64,000 nt of DNA from Manduca sexta (taxonomy: Eukaryota > Arthropoda > Insecta > Lepidoptera > Sphingidae), in contig NC_051131.1 of assembly GCF_014839805.1 (NCBI RefSeq), positions 8,482,913-8,546,912 on the forward strand, written 5' to 3'. The notes beneath the pieces were generated by a model. The model was not told the origin of the DNA. It saw nothing but the letters and a program-made list of their open reading frames with translations, and searched no databases. Shown piece by piece: positions 1 to 12,746 of the stretch. The translations under genes were made by a program, and so were the position numbers. Positions within the stretch are counted from its first letter, which is position 1; every line of letters begins with the position of its first letter.

Positions 1-41
1 GAACAGTTAGGGAATAGCCGCGGTTCAGGTACTACTACATA

Positions 42-224
42 CTACTTGTATTTATTGTTAGTATTCTTTCCTTTAACATTAGAACCATCAGTTAAACGAC
101 TAAAGTTTAACGACACTTCGGCAATTACAATCGTTTGAGCATCTACAATTGTCGCCGAAGCAAGAACATCACTTTGAGAAAGAGAATTCACAATAAAAGT
201 TTGAAGCGGCAAGTTCTTGCTCAC
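42..224 (-). CDS. Short open frame of unknown nature
   Basis: A 60-codon minus-strand frame rich in Ser, Val and Thr (SQSDVLASATIVDAQTIV) with no recognised motif. It has no clear splice signals and runs close to the window edge, so it could be part of an exon or noise. No function is proposed. Confidence 0.12.
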   Translation of the reverse strand: MSKNLPLQTFIVNSLSQSDVLASATIVDAQTIVIAEVSLNFSRLTDGSNVKGKNTNNKYK

Positions 225-326
225 CGGAATTTCAATGTAAATTTTCGGTTACAAACCAATATCGTAAGCGATTAGTTACGAATGGGGACGTGGGTGAGTA
301 GGTATGTAGTGGTAGTGGTTTTAGGT

Positions 327-390
327 TTCAGTCTGCGGTCGAGTGGCCGGGGCGCCGCGCCACGCTCGCAATCAGTCCGTTTCTACTTCA
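327..390 (+). promoter_or_regulatory. GC-rich candidate promoter or leader exon with a strong donor site
   Basis: A GC-rich island in otherwise AT-rich DNA starts with TTTCAGTC, which fits both an arthropod initiator (TCAGT, A at 330) and a splice acceptor (AG at 330-331). It ends at a consensus donor, GTGAGTAAG from 391. A second TCAGTC lies at 372-377. No TATA box is obvious. It could be a non-coding first exon of a gene to the right, perhaps 5-HT1A 21 kb away, but nothing in the sequence links them. The 86-aa open frame through it looks incidental. Confidence 0.3.
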
Positions 391-2842
391 GTGAGTAAGC
401 GCAGAGGCGCGACGCGAGTTCCTTTCATGGAACACCCGACACGGAACACTGCCTTTCCAACAAAGTCCCTACTTAAACCACTTGCAAGTTATCTTATCGT
501 TTTTTTTATCAGGGACGTATTTACACAAATACTTCGTCTAGTCCAAATTTTTTCGATGCCCGTAGGTGGTTGTGGATTTAATTTTTTTTTAAAATACTGA
601 GAATATACATATAATCTGCAGCATATATTTAGTATCATAAAGCCAAATTGTATTGCTTAAGTTATTAATTTATTGTACTCTTAAAATGTTTAATTCACTT
701 TATGATACTAAATTTACATATAATATCATTTTTTTCCACGAAATGATAAAATATTCGGCATTTTTTACAACTACATGGATTATATATAAATTTAATTATA
801 TATAAAATATAATGTATTCTGTATGATTAGAAAAACTCCTAAAATTCAATTTCATGTTTTCAGCAGAAGTTTCTCGTATTTGTTTTCTAATTATTCTAAT
901 TTGTCTCCTTCATAGAGGTTTTTTTATAATAAAAAATGCAATTTAAATTATAGCCTTATTAAGTATTAAAGATGCCTGTTATCTAATAATTATTTTCGAG
1001 GTATTTCAAACTGTAATACCGATTACGTTTAAGGTTCAAGGTTCCTCACCAAAAAGAGCGCTTACCGTATTTTTCGGCGCTAACTATATATTCACAATGT
1101 ACAATACCTACATATACCTAGAAAAAAAAATAAAAAATATTATTCTTCAATATGTTATCTTACTCTGGTTGCTTTTTTTTTTCATAATTTGGATTTTGTT
1201 TCGTTAATATCTTAAGAAAATGCCATTAAAATTGTTAATTCTGTACAGTTTCTCCTCAACTAGACATTAATTTAATTTATAACCACTATTAGATAGACTA
1301 TTACAGAAGGAATATTTTGGTTGTTTAAAATATTGAAAAAGACCCATTATTATATTTGACATTCCCGCCCGTAACTCGTGCGTCACAAATTTGAGACGAT
1401 TTGATCAAGGCCGTTTGTTTGGAGAAGGACCTTAAATAGTAAACTCGCCCTCTAACTTTACCAGTAAAGTTGAAAAACGCTGTCACAGACTGTACAGGAA
1501 TTAATGATAACACACTCATCAGCTTCCGCGATAGTTCTATTTGTTTGAGCAACTGGAATCGTCGCGTACCGGAAACCGACACCTTCCGCCACACCACTGC
1601 GACATCGGATTCCGGAAACTCCCTTATTGACGGTTGTCTTTCTGTACACTTGTATATTGTTTGGCGGATTTTAACTTGAATTTTTTTCTAAAAATAAAGA
1701 TTGCTAAGATAGAGATTTTGCCCATTACTTAACTTATTAACAAATAATATAACTGAAATAAAACATTGATCTAATTCTATAAAATCCGAATGATAAGTAT
1801 ACTCAAGTCTATAATTCAGATACACTATAATTGTAATTTACACACCACGATTAAATCTTTTAAGATTAATCGGGTCACGGTCGTGTTTAAATGTCGCTGG
1901 CATATTTCATTTTTTTATTGGAAGCAAGACCGGAAGTTTTCTAAGTTAGGTATTTCTCGAAGATGTAAAGGCAAGGCGGAGAGGAAAATTTAATTAATTT
2001 GAATGGACTTGCGCCTTAAGAAGATTTTACTATCCTTTAAAATGGATACAAAGTGGCTTAGGGCAGAACTTATACCAATAAAAGTTGTAAATGTAATTTT
2101 ATGTCAAAGTAAAAATGTTGAGTTAATAATAGCGCCCTTCGGACATAATATGTTACGTAATTTCAGACGCTTAAATCAGTAATTCATCAATAAGTTCAGT
2201 GAAGAAATCCATCGCTGGCATAGAAATACTCACAATGCTGCATTAGCTATTAAATCTTGTCCAAGTTCAAAGTACCAAAATCGTGAAGCCATTATTTCTA
2301 GTAATGCTCCCCGGTGTACGACATAGACGATCGAGATGTCAGGCTGCATCGCCGACACTCAATCGATTTTACCAAACTTATTATAGTTACTAAGTTTATA
2401 CTACGAGGGTTTCAAACTGCAAAAGTTCGGATAATCGACTCTGCGGCTTTTGCTCAAAATGCGAAACAGACCGTTAGGTTCAAAGGTCTCTGAATGAATA
2501 AATATTCATCTCATTTTTTAATAATAAACGAACAGACGCCGTTAATATTTTGTATTTATAGTACATTTAAACAGCAGTTTTTTTTTAATTAATTTTATTT
2601 GTGAAATATAATTTGATAAACATATATATTGTTTACAGAATTTATTAAGCAATTTGATAAAACAAGCTCCATTCAAGTAATTGTGTCCAATAAAATTTAA
2701 CACATAGCTAGATCATAAAAATAACAAAAAGTGCTATCAATTTTGTATATCAGTAAAGTATTTTAGTCACATCTGATATGGTAAACACTATATTAATTTA
2801 CGGGGCATTCACATTGCCAGATAAGAATTAATTTTGTACTGA
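391..2842. other. Non-coding AT-rich stretch
   Basis: No gene recognised. Two overlapping minus-strand frames at 1325-1597 and 1458-1649 lie in a locally less AT-rich patch, match nothing I know and lack convincing splice sites. The rest is A/T-rich low-complexity sequence. Confidence 0.5.
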
Positions 2843-3065
2843 AATTACTCATCGGATTTTTTTGCAATACTTTGTTTAATTTTTACCCCCGACGCTTTAA
2901 AGATTTTGCAGCCTTCATACTCACAGAGCGGACTAAAGCGGCGAACCATGAAGGCTGCAAAGACTTCTAAGCTTCGGGAGTAAAAATTAAATAATGTATG
3001 GCGATAAAATCCGTTAAGTAGTTTCATTTGAATGCTAAACATTCGAGTATATATAAGTAATCATA
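2843..3065. repeat. Foldback repeat family A, copy 1
   Basis: This copy is an inverted repeat. The left part, with TTTTTACCCCCGACG and TTTTGCAGCCTTCAT, is mirrored by the right part, with ATGAAGGCTGCAAAGAC and CGGGAGTAAAAATTAA. The right end ends in a CATTCG-type motif shared with the other copies. Coding potential is nil. It is probably a non-autonomous element; the superfamily is unknown. Confidence 0.55.
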
Positions 3066-4015
3066 TTTTCGTAGTAGTACGAGTACATCACAGTTCTTTG
3101 TCTGGTATATGTTATTTAACAGATGCAAATCGTGAGTAGTGGGCACCACAACACACGAGAATAACTCTGTATTGATACAAAGAATAACATTGATATACAA
3201 AAATATTAAAGTGTATTTTGTTTATTTCTTTTGTAGGATTCAAGACTCGCGTTGCATGTTAGTATGCATCCACTACCATATCTACGATCTCGTGACAAAT
3301 TATTTGAGGTACGAGGTGCCACGACTGTCAAATATAAATAATAGTATAATACATATTTCAAATACAAAGTTTATTTTCCATATCGGATAAAAACGTGCAT
3401 TGTACATGTAATATGAAATAAATTTATACTGCTTTTGTTGCGTTATATTGGGAACTCGTAAAAATTAGATCTAGAATATTTATATTTTTGGAAAAATGTT
3501 TATGTGTGCTATTTAAAAACCAAAAGTATTGAGCTTTAAAATAAAATATTATGATTAGAAAATATGCGTGGGCGTGTGGGTGAAGGTTCGATAGCTCGAT
3601 GTTATTGGACTTTTGCAGTAAACTTCAACGCAGGCAAATTTTAGCTTAAAGTTTAATGATCTTCGTCCCTTGTTTCACACCGAAGTTGAATATAATTTGA
3701 GTATTTTAATGCTGGCTATGTGAATATATCACAATGTTTTAATAGCATCGGGTTTACAATGTGGGTAACCAGCAATTTTACTTTCACGATGTGCTACAAA
3801 TATTTTAATACAAGATTTGTACAGATATTTGGAGGTTTGGTTTTTTGGATTTTTGATGGAAGTATACGTGACCACCGTTGTAACACTGGACGAGGTAAGA
3901 TGAAATGTAGCCTACAGATTATCAATGTCCTGGATTTATATGGAGTACTTTTATCCCGGAATGTTATAAATTGGATTTTTTATACGAGATAACATTTGGA
4001 AAACTACAGTTCATG
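3066..4015. other. Non-coding stretch
   Basis: Short open frames at 3139-3390 and 3720-3992 have AT-driven composition and no recognisable domains. Nothing else supportable was seen. Confidence 0.45.
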
Positions 4016-4144
4016 AGGTCACGAGGCGGACTGTCCAATTTATGACAATAAAGGCTGCGAAGTCTTTGAAACGTCTAGTGCGATAAAATCCGAAAACTAG
4101 TTTTATTACGATGTCTTTCATTCGCATAAACATAAGAAATCATT
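4016..4144 (+). repeat. Foldback repeat family A, copy 2 (partial)
   Basis: Shares with the other copies, in order: a CGGACTG-like block, AAGGCTGCGAAGTCTT, GAAACGTC, GCGATAAAATCCGAAAA, CTAGTTTTATT and the terminal CATAAACATAAGAAATCATT. The left inverted half is missing. Confidence 0.5.
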
Positions 4145-5826
4145 ACAGAGAAGATTCTTACGCGAGTAGTGTCACAAGCATAGCCTAGTCTAATTTAATG
4201 CATAAAAATGTGTAAAGTTAACAAAAACAAAAGGCTAAAAACGTTCTTGCTTTATAATGAACACTAAAGAAAATGAATTTTGTTGCTTCACTTGTCTCCG
4301 CTGAAGCTTTAATAAACAGAGTTATTAAGTTACGTCATTATTTTTCAAACTAAAGTGTAAAAAATACTGGCTCCAAGTTTCATCTTTAGTTTAACGTCTA
4401 GCGTTAAAACAATTTTAAAGAAAATGTCGTTTGTGTTCTTTATCTCCTTGTCAGTGCGTTCGTCAGGTCGAATAATTGAAATTTGTGTAAAATTTTCGAC
4501 TCAAAAAGCACGTGCGTTGTTCAAAATTGGAAAATATGTAAATAAACTTGCTCCATGTTCTATTATGGGATGAGAACAAACTTGGCGGAGATTATGTGCA
4601 CAACAGACTTGTTTGCACCTCTAGCTGTCTTTTCGGGTATAAAGAAGCGTATGCATGTTACGTTATACTGGGTGCTGCCCGACGCGTGTGAAAGATCTTT
4701 CCATTGATGAAAAATCCATGTAAGACATTCAGATTACGTTGATAGGTACTAAGTAAGACTTGCACCAAACTTCATGGCCGGTCTGACGTCAGTCCTACTA
4801 ATGTTCACACCCGTCGTCGCCTGTCACGATTTCAAAATAATAGCCGAAGAAGATATAACAGAATAAAAGCTGCGTCGCCACTCGTGGCCAGGATTACCGT
4901 GCGACAGACGTTTGGCGCATTTGACAATTTTAGGGCACACAGACACATTGCCGGTATTGATCTGGACAAACATTTTTGAATTTCCTTGTCTTACGGTACA
5001 GATAAATTAAAAATTGACATCGAGTACATTGTAATGAAAATGTATAATTATTATAGTCTACACAATTCGGACAGAAAAGTTAAAATCAGTCAGTTTATGT
5101 TTTTTATTTCAAAACATAATGCGATCGTGGATATTTTCTTTCGTCAATATTTAGCGGAGTAAAAAAAGAAATCGACTGACGATTGAATCAGTAAAAGCGA
5201 AGAAACTCAAGGAAACTACAAAAACGTATCTTGTGAAGATTTTTATGTTTATATGTAGATATTATAAGAGAAAGATTTTTTGGGAAATATCATGTGTTTG
5301 TATGATGATTGAGGCAACAACCCTCTACAATAATGACTTTCCTTAAAATAACATTAATTTGTAACGATTAAAGAGATTTGAAAACGAACATAAAACGTAG
5401 CCCAAAGTTTACATTAAATCTTTCTATTTTTTTTAAATTTGTATGAAATTACATTTCTGTAGCACTATAATTAATACAATTCTGTAACTAAGTAGGGTTT
5501 CATAAACTGATTTCTTAATTAAAATATATTTGCTACATATCCATTGCCAGGACGCATTCACTATCTGTCTGAGACCTAATAAATAACGACAGAACATGAC
5601 CCTACTTTTGTAGGTGTCTCCGCTCACGTTTTATATCTGTCGTCAACTCCTTTATTGTGAAATAAAAGAGAAATTCCTTTCATGAAACAAAAGAGAGTAG
5701 CCAGTATTCATTTCTTGTTATGGATATAACTTTTTTCCAGAAGGGGTAAAATCATGAACTCGTCTCATTGTGTTTTTGATGCTTCTTTTAATCAATACTA
5801 TTTTTCGCTCAATAAATCTTATATTA
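4145..5826. other. Non-coding stretch
   Basis: No exon could be supported. A less AT-rich patch around 4560-4930 may be an old repeat, but I could not assign it. Confidence 0.4.
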
Positions 5827-6030
5827 TAATGATTTCTTATGTTTACGCGAATGTTAGACATTGAAATAAAACATTGTACAATTGTAAAATGTAGGTAGAT
5901 ATTGTAACTTAGACTTTACGGATGACCAACACATCAGTCCGCCCAGTGACTTCGAAGGCAATCTTCGAAACGTCGGCAGAAAATATATATAAAAAAACCG
6001 CGATAAAGTAGTTTTATTAAAATTTTGTAT
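5827..6030. repeat. Foldback repeat family A, copy 3 (has the left terminus)
   Basis: The left end reads AATGATTTCTTATGTTTACG and continues into the reverse complement of the right end of copies 2 and 4, which shows the family has long terminal inverted repeats. The body contains TTGTAACTTAGACTTTACGG, CAGTCCGCCC, TCTTCGAAACGTCGG and ACCGCGATAAAG. The right end is decayed. Confidence 0.55.
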
Positions 6031-9000
6031 ATTGCTGTTTATACAAGCACTTAAGTATACTTAAAGAAATTCTGAGAAAAAAATCCAGAGACGAATTTTT
6101 TACACGACATTTAATAACCACTAAACATAAAAAAACCTATCACTGCCATTTCTGTATATCATCTCGCCTTTTAATATCAATTATCGACCACAATTCTAAG
6201 AAATAATTCGACATATCATCAAATACTTTTCTAAATCTCCCAATAGAATATCAAAATGATATGCGTGTTCTCTACGTGACCCATCTCAGATTGTTCGAGT
6301 GTGTGTGAACAGGGTACATACTTACATACCAATTTTTATTAATACTGACGGGTGTTAATCTGATTTGCTTAGGGTATACAGTATGTAAGATTAGTCGAGG
6401 GACCTATTTAAGAAGAGTATTCAGTGTTCAACTCTCATCCCAAATGTATATGACCGTTTTTGTTTACCGGAATTGGACGCGCTTAGGTACTTTTGTATTT
6501 CTAAGCCAGATTTCAATTATGTATGGAAAATGAATGTTATGTAAAGATCATATATAGTCATACATAATCTAGTCGGTAAGATAGGTCAAACCAGTAGCTA
6601 ACATAAGAGCACCCACACGTTGGAGCCTTCTTACGAAATTTATCTGTGGTATATTCTGTCATTTATCATTGCTTTTCTTGCGTATATATCTATTAATTAT
6701 ATGCAAGCATAAAATGTCATGTGCTAAATGGATTCCTTAGTGCTTATATAGGTTCTTAACTAAAAATACATAATGTATAATCACGGGCATTAACAAGTCT
6801 ACGTGGTGCGGCTATAAAACGCGGAGCCGCACCGAGAGAAATGATTGTGTGATCGACAAATATTATTGTTGGTCTGAGAAACGTCTTGTCCCAAAACGAT
6901 GCAACTACAATAACTTGCCGTATTGAGGGCGAACATTTGGATTTTATTATGGGCTCAAACTATATACGTTAAGTTGGTTTTTTAAATACATGTTAAAAAC
7001 ACTTTTAACTGATTATCATAAATACTAATTTACACTTCAGTGAACCTGTTATCGTACTGCTATACTCAGGGGTGTTTCAATCTGTTTTTATGTATTTCGA
7101 TTCATTGAATTACTTGGCTAATTGAAAGTTTTTCTATCGCTTTTATGGATAACCATCGAATCATTCTAATTGAAAAGATATGCCGTTGACATTTTCGATG
7201 CAGAACGCAACGCAATCACGTAGAACACTACGATAAAATTCAATTTGGCTTTTTAATCGTCTCAAAAATATTAAAATGAATGGGTGTTTCTTATTTTGCC
7301 TTAATATGTTTAAATTTTATATAATATATTGAGTATTTAAAATCCTGAATAAGTAAATGGAATTAATTAATCACCGCGTAACATTATCGACAAAGTTAAC
7401 TATCGCCTTGCGAGCATTGGGATTTACTGCGACGAGCAAACGTTTGTCTTTATTAAAATTCTGAATACTTAACAGTATTGATCGGGCGACGTTTAAAATG
7501 ACCTGTTTAAAATACCAAACAGACGTGCCTGTTTCGGGAGTTTGTATCTGTGATAACGGACCTCGGCGCGGGAAGACATTAACGAAATTACGATCGTTTT
7601 GTTACCAAACTTGACGCTTTTAAATTAAATATATTTTTCCTCATTTTGGATGCCAGATAGGGTATTAAAATTATTTCCATAATTTTACAGATTACATTAA
7701 AATGATATCTTGTTTTATTTATAATATAACGCGTCTCAAAAATAAAATGTCTTTTAATGTTGTTTTATTCTAATAAACGATACAATAAATATAAAAACAA
7801 GTGAAAAGAGTAGCGACAACGAACTATTTCTATTCATGGGCCTGACTTTGTTTTAACAATAAATGTATGCGCTACGTGGCTAAACGTGTGCCAAAAGAAA
7901 ACTATATTTCACTGAAGTTGCATCGTCTTTTCTAGTATTATCTTCGAAATATTGCTCATACATAGTAATGTAAGAATAATATTGGTTAATGGATATTATT
8001 CTAAATACAGCCGAAAAACTATCGCCAAAGAACTACAACTATATTGTATTTGTTAATATAAAGTTAACGAATTCAAGTATAATCTTACTTCTTATTAATA
8101 TTATAAAAGCAAAACTTTATTGCGGTATACAGATGTTAAAAATAATAAATTCTAAACATAGAAACTAATAAGTAGGGCTGATGAAATTTAGCATACAATA
8201 TTATATATTTACGCCATACCTTGTGTAAGTCTTGTGTAGGTACTTTTTATATCAGGAAATTGTACAGCCTTTATTCTAAGAAATATTTTTATCTCAATAT
8301 TAGTTTACAATAAATCCCTTGTTCGATTAACCTCCACTTTCAATAAAGGCTTCCAATCGTTTTTTTCGATATATCACAAAAACGGACCAATCAGAACCAA
8401 GTTTTTTTAACATGTTTACAAATGAGTTATTTGATTGGTCCATCCTCGGAATCTGATTGAAGATTGAGATCGTATATTCAAAATGGTTTTAAATTTAATA
8501 GATTAAAATATACAATTGTGCTGAATAAAATGTAGAGTCGTATGGTAAGGCTAACATAATATTGGTATGTGACGAAGAAGGGACCCGAGTAATAGGTTTT
8601 TCATGTAAGTTTAAGCACACTCAGGCATTCCACTTAAGTCAAGAACTTGCGCCATGTGTACCTAGCGTATCTTATGTTTTTAATCGAATCAGAAAATCGT
8701 AATATGCTATAAGTTTATGCAAATAGAAATGTCTACTGATGATAGTCTGTTGTAATAACATTCTGACCGACATCATCTTCAGTCGGTGGAAGTCTGCTGT
8801 TGAATAAAGCCCTTACCTAATTAATGATTTCCAGACTACCGTGTTATAATGTAATTTCGAACCTACAATTGAATATATTATATGTAATTTTTTGCCAGTT
8901 AATAACGATGTGACTTCGTAAATTACTTTGATTTTGTTCCAATTTAAAATTTCTGTATACCAAAATTCGTTACAAAACGTTCTTATTGGTTTCGAAGCGA

Positions 9001-9300
9001 AATAAACTACGTAATTTTACTGTTGGATGTTAAATTGCCCTTCATTAAAATATGTAGAGGAGCACAATATAGCGAATCGTTTTTCAAAGCGCTTCTCTTG
9101 CTATCTGAGTTCCCGGAGACAGAGCGCTATTGCTTTTTTTATTAATTTCTTTAGAGACCGGACCGCAGCCGGATAGGAGGACGGCTCGTTCTATACATCC
9201 TAGATAGTATATAGATAGGAATATCTAGGATTTTAGTTTCATGTTTACATCCATTTGGATTTCAAAACGGACCTTTAAATGTTCAGTGAAATAATAATAA
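6031..9300. other. Non-coding AT-rich stretch
   Basis: No gene recognised. It contains the TATA hairpin at 6805-6833. A short inverted repeat near 8390-8450 (GGACCAATCA with TGATTGGTCC) could be a decayed miniature transposon. Confidence 0.4.
6805..6833. promoter_or_regulatory. TATA box inside a perfect 9-bp hairpin
   Basis: Arms GGTGCGGCT (6805-6813) and AGCCGCACC (6825-6833) are perfect inverted repeats around an 11-base loop. A canonical TATAAAA occupies 6813-6819. The GC-rich arms stand out from the AT-rich surroundings. No transcription unit downstream is evident, so promoter function is only a possibility. Confidence 0.25.
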
Positions 9301-9485
9301 TATCTTATCTATCTTAGATATTGTAACTTTGACTTTACGGATGAACAACACCTCAGTCCCCCCGTGACCATGAAAGCTGCAGTCTTCGAAACGTCGGGAG
9401 ATAATAAAAATACTAAAACCGCGATAGAATTCGAAAATTAGTTTAATTTCAATCTCTAACATTCGCGTAAACATAAGAAATCATT
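9301..9485 (+). repeat. Foldback repeat family A, copy 4
   Basis: Carries TTGTAACTTTGACTTTACGG, CAGTCCCCCCGTGACC, ATGAAAGCTGCAGTC, TTCGAAACGTCGGGAG, ACCGCGATAGAATTCG and the right end ATTCGCGTAAACATAAGAAA. It aligns along its length with copy 3 but lacks the left terminal inverted repeat. Confidence 0.55.
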
Positions 9486-12400
9486 AATAATATCTTAGTT
9501 TAAACGGACTTTTAAAATTTCTGCTTATACCCATTAATATGTTCATTGATTTTGACAGTTTATCTGGACCTTGTCAATCAAAAGTCACGGTCTGTGGTCA
9601 CGGCCATATTTCGTTAGTGGCATTTTATAAATATTCCAATTACTTTACGTAAAAATGTCTTTGACAGACAGCCACCGAGGTGGTTCCATTAGTGTTCCAT
9701 TTTTGAGTTGAGTACAAGACAACGTAAAAGTTAAAACTACATTAATGTATACATACACCCAAACACATTAACTGTTCTGTTGCTGTTTATAGTTGTTAAT
9801 AACCTTTGATTTTGAGGAAAGTTCTATTATATTTGCAATATACAGCAACGCGTTCGTATTTTATAGTATAGTATCATTATATTCTCATTACAACAGACAT
9901 AAATATACGGTGAATATATAGAAAACAATAAAATATAAAAAAATATAATACGGAAGTAAGTTATTGTCATTAATTTTGGGATTAACGTTTTTTCTAAGCT
10001 CATAGGTATATAAAAAGTTACCAAAACCTAAACACGCGTTGTTTATTTGTTCATTTTATTAATCTTATGTTGCAGAAAGACTTTTCGGAACGTAATCTGG
10101 GTGACATATTTTCCGGAAAGAAATCAGCATTATAGGATCCGCGAACTGAAGTTAAAATATAAACACAGATAATATGCCAGTTGACACTAGGTTTTTATTA
10201 ATCAAACAAATTTTGAGATAATGAATAATTGTGGTGCAATAAAATATCATATAGTTATCTATTAATTGTAAGCGTACGTGGATTATAATCTACATATAAT
10301 TTTTTATCATAAAATAGCAGAGAGGAAGCCGAATTTGATAAAATTCTTGTATTTTATGTAAGATAGTGCCTGATATGTTTTAACAAAACAATTAAGTATG
10401 TTCATATTATTTCTGTACGCTGCGCCGGTACGGAGGTTAACATGTTACATACAAGTGAAATTTTTTTCGGACTGTCTCCCACATGTCAATATCCTATCTA
10501 ATATGTCCTTCTCAAACAATATTGTCATGTTAAGTTCTACAGATAGATTAGTTTGAGCATCATCAAGCTGTGAAGTGAATATAGACATGAGAGCGTGGGA
10601 GAAACAATGCGATTTTGGGCCTATTTGTTGTCTTTTATAATTAGAATAGTTTAATAAGACTTGAAGGAGCAAACGAGAAGATTGAATTGCTTGTTAACTG
10701 GCAGAAAGAGACAATCTACACTCACATGTATACCCGCCACGTTTTAAGATTGTTCAATTTAGTTCGTTCTTCATTGAGTAATAATAAGTGGAGATCAAAA
10801 TATAGCGTTAACAATAAATATCAGAACAAACATTAATCGAAGTAAAACGAAGCTTCAAATACAAACCTTTTGTCTATTGTATACTGATCTAGTAGTTTTT
10901 AAAAAGAACGGGTACGTTCGCCAAAGGTTCAAACGACTTTGCCAATAAAAGATATCGTTTAACTCAAGAAAAAACACGTAAAGACTGAAAACATAAAAAT
11001 ACCTTATAAAGGTTTTTCACAAATACTTTCTTTCAAAATGTCTCATCGTTTTCGTGCGATCACTTTGAAATATTAAACGATTCTCTCTAACCCACACTTC
11101 TACAATATTTAAGCTATTATTTTTCTTTCAATACGAAATATATTGTTTATTTTTCTTTTAATACGAAAAATGTATTACTAATGTAGTTATAATAATGATA
11201 ATCAAGAAAGGGTATCATTAATCATAGCTCGCTCAAGAGCTTATTATTTGAATAATTTTCCAACCACTACCCTGCAAAAGGGGTGAAATGAGTAAGGAGC
11301 GAGCGTAGTCAATAAAACTTATCGTCTTTTTGACAATTACGGAATAATTAAAATAAAGATAAGTTTGTGAAATAAAATTATCTATAGTTAATGCATAGGA
11401 AATTTCAAATTACAAAATCCACTAACACCATGACACGGATAAATTAATTAAATTAATGTTATTGCTCGTTCTATCGTACATAGCTCTACCTAATTTGATT
11501 CATTACGTTTTTATCGTCATGCATTAAATTTACATTCCGTCCCAAAACATAATGCACGTTTCCTTGTAACGCAGCTGGAAATTGGAAATTTCTCCAAAAA
11601 CTTTTAATCAAAGATACATGTAAACAAATGTTAATTAAAGAGCGCCTATCTGTGAGTTGTGACAATCCCTCTAATCACAATAAGCGGAACAATAGCTCGG
11701 ATAAACAATCATTATTATTACTGCGTAGAAAACAGCAAAAGACGTAATCGGTCTAGCACAAGGAATGAAAGCATGAAACATCCATCGATGAAGTTTGTAT
11801 TAGGAAGGTCTCAATATGAAGAAATCAGGCCGTGCCCTCAATCAAGTCTCAACGTTTTGTCATTTATTAGGAACCAATAATGAATGTGTTTGTATCAATT
11901 GGCTTCAGAATCCCCATCAAGCTTGCAGTGGGCGGTCGTCGTTAAACTTGTTTCGGGTTTATTTATTGCGTGTTACGGTTTATTAATAACACATAATACT
12001 AATAACAGTACATCATGAGATTAGTTGGGCGGTAACTCATCTACAAACGCGTTAGTTTGAATTCGCATCCACTTACAGGATACGTAAAAGTTTTTAAGTC
12101 ATCTGATAGCAGAAATATTCACTCGTCATGAAGAATCGTTTAAAGCATAGCTAGCTCATATTATACGTGTACGTTATACGTATACGTACGCGCCGGGAGC
12201 AATGCTTGCTTGTTTATTTTGCTTGTGCCAATGTAAATCATATTACGCTTTCCAGATCCAACGTACAAAGTCCCTCTGGGATATGAGATGAAACTTATCG
12301 TTTGAAATTCACTTCTCAGAATAATAAATATCAGATTAGTAGCAATTGAATGTTATTATATCCTTACGGTTTCAGATTTATATCATTAAACTAGTTAGAT

Positions 12401-12573
12401 ATACTTTAGTGAAGCGCTAACAGCTGGCGCGGGCGATGTCGAGCGCCGAGATCCGCCTAAAAACCACATCGTTGAAATAAACCAATATTCAGCTAGCAAC
12501 TGATTTAAATTATTAAATCAGTGCAACCAATGAATAGTTGTAGCATTAAGGTTTAAACATTTCATCTACTAAT
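9486..12573. other. Non-coding AT-rich stretch
   Basis: No gene could be supported. A GC-rich patch at about 12415-12465, just left of the retrotransposon, has no frame or recognised motif. Confidence 0.4.
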
Positions 12574-12578
12574 GTATC
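12574..12578. repeat. Target-site duplication GTATC (left)
   Basis: Five bases directly before the left LTR, repeated exactly at 17079-17083 directly after the right LTR. Five bp is the usual size for Gypsy-type integrases. Confidence 0.9.
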
Positions 12579-12678
12579 TGTTAAATATGTAATTATTTAA
12601 TGCAAACTCGTTGACAGTCAATAACGCACTGACGTCTTTATTGTGACAGGTCTAAACCTGCCAGTCACATATATAACA
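12579..12678 (-). repeat. 3' LTR of the Gypsy element
   Basis: 100 bp, identical to the other LTR across its whole length. On the element strand it begins TGTTATATATGTGACTGGCA. Confidence 0.93.
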
Positions 12679-12688
12679 TTTCTCCCCC
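12679..12688 (-). other. Polypurine tract
   Basis: On the element strand, GGGGGAGAAA sits immediately upstream of the 3' LTR, where the plus-strand primer is expected. Confidence 0.8.
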
Positions 12689-12746
12689 ATAACATAAGAA
12701 TTATTAAGGTACAACTAAATAACAGAACATAAACTAAAATAACAAA

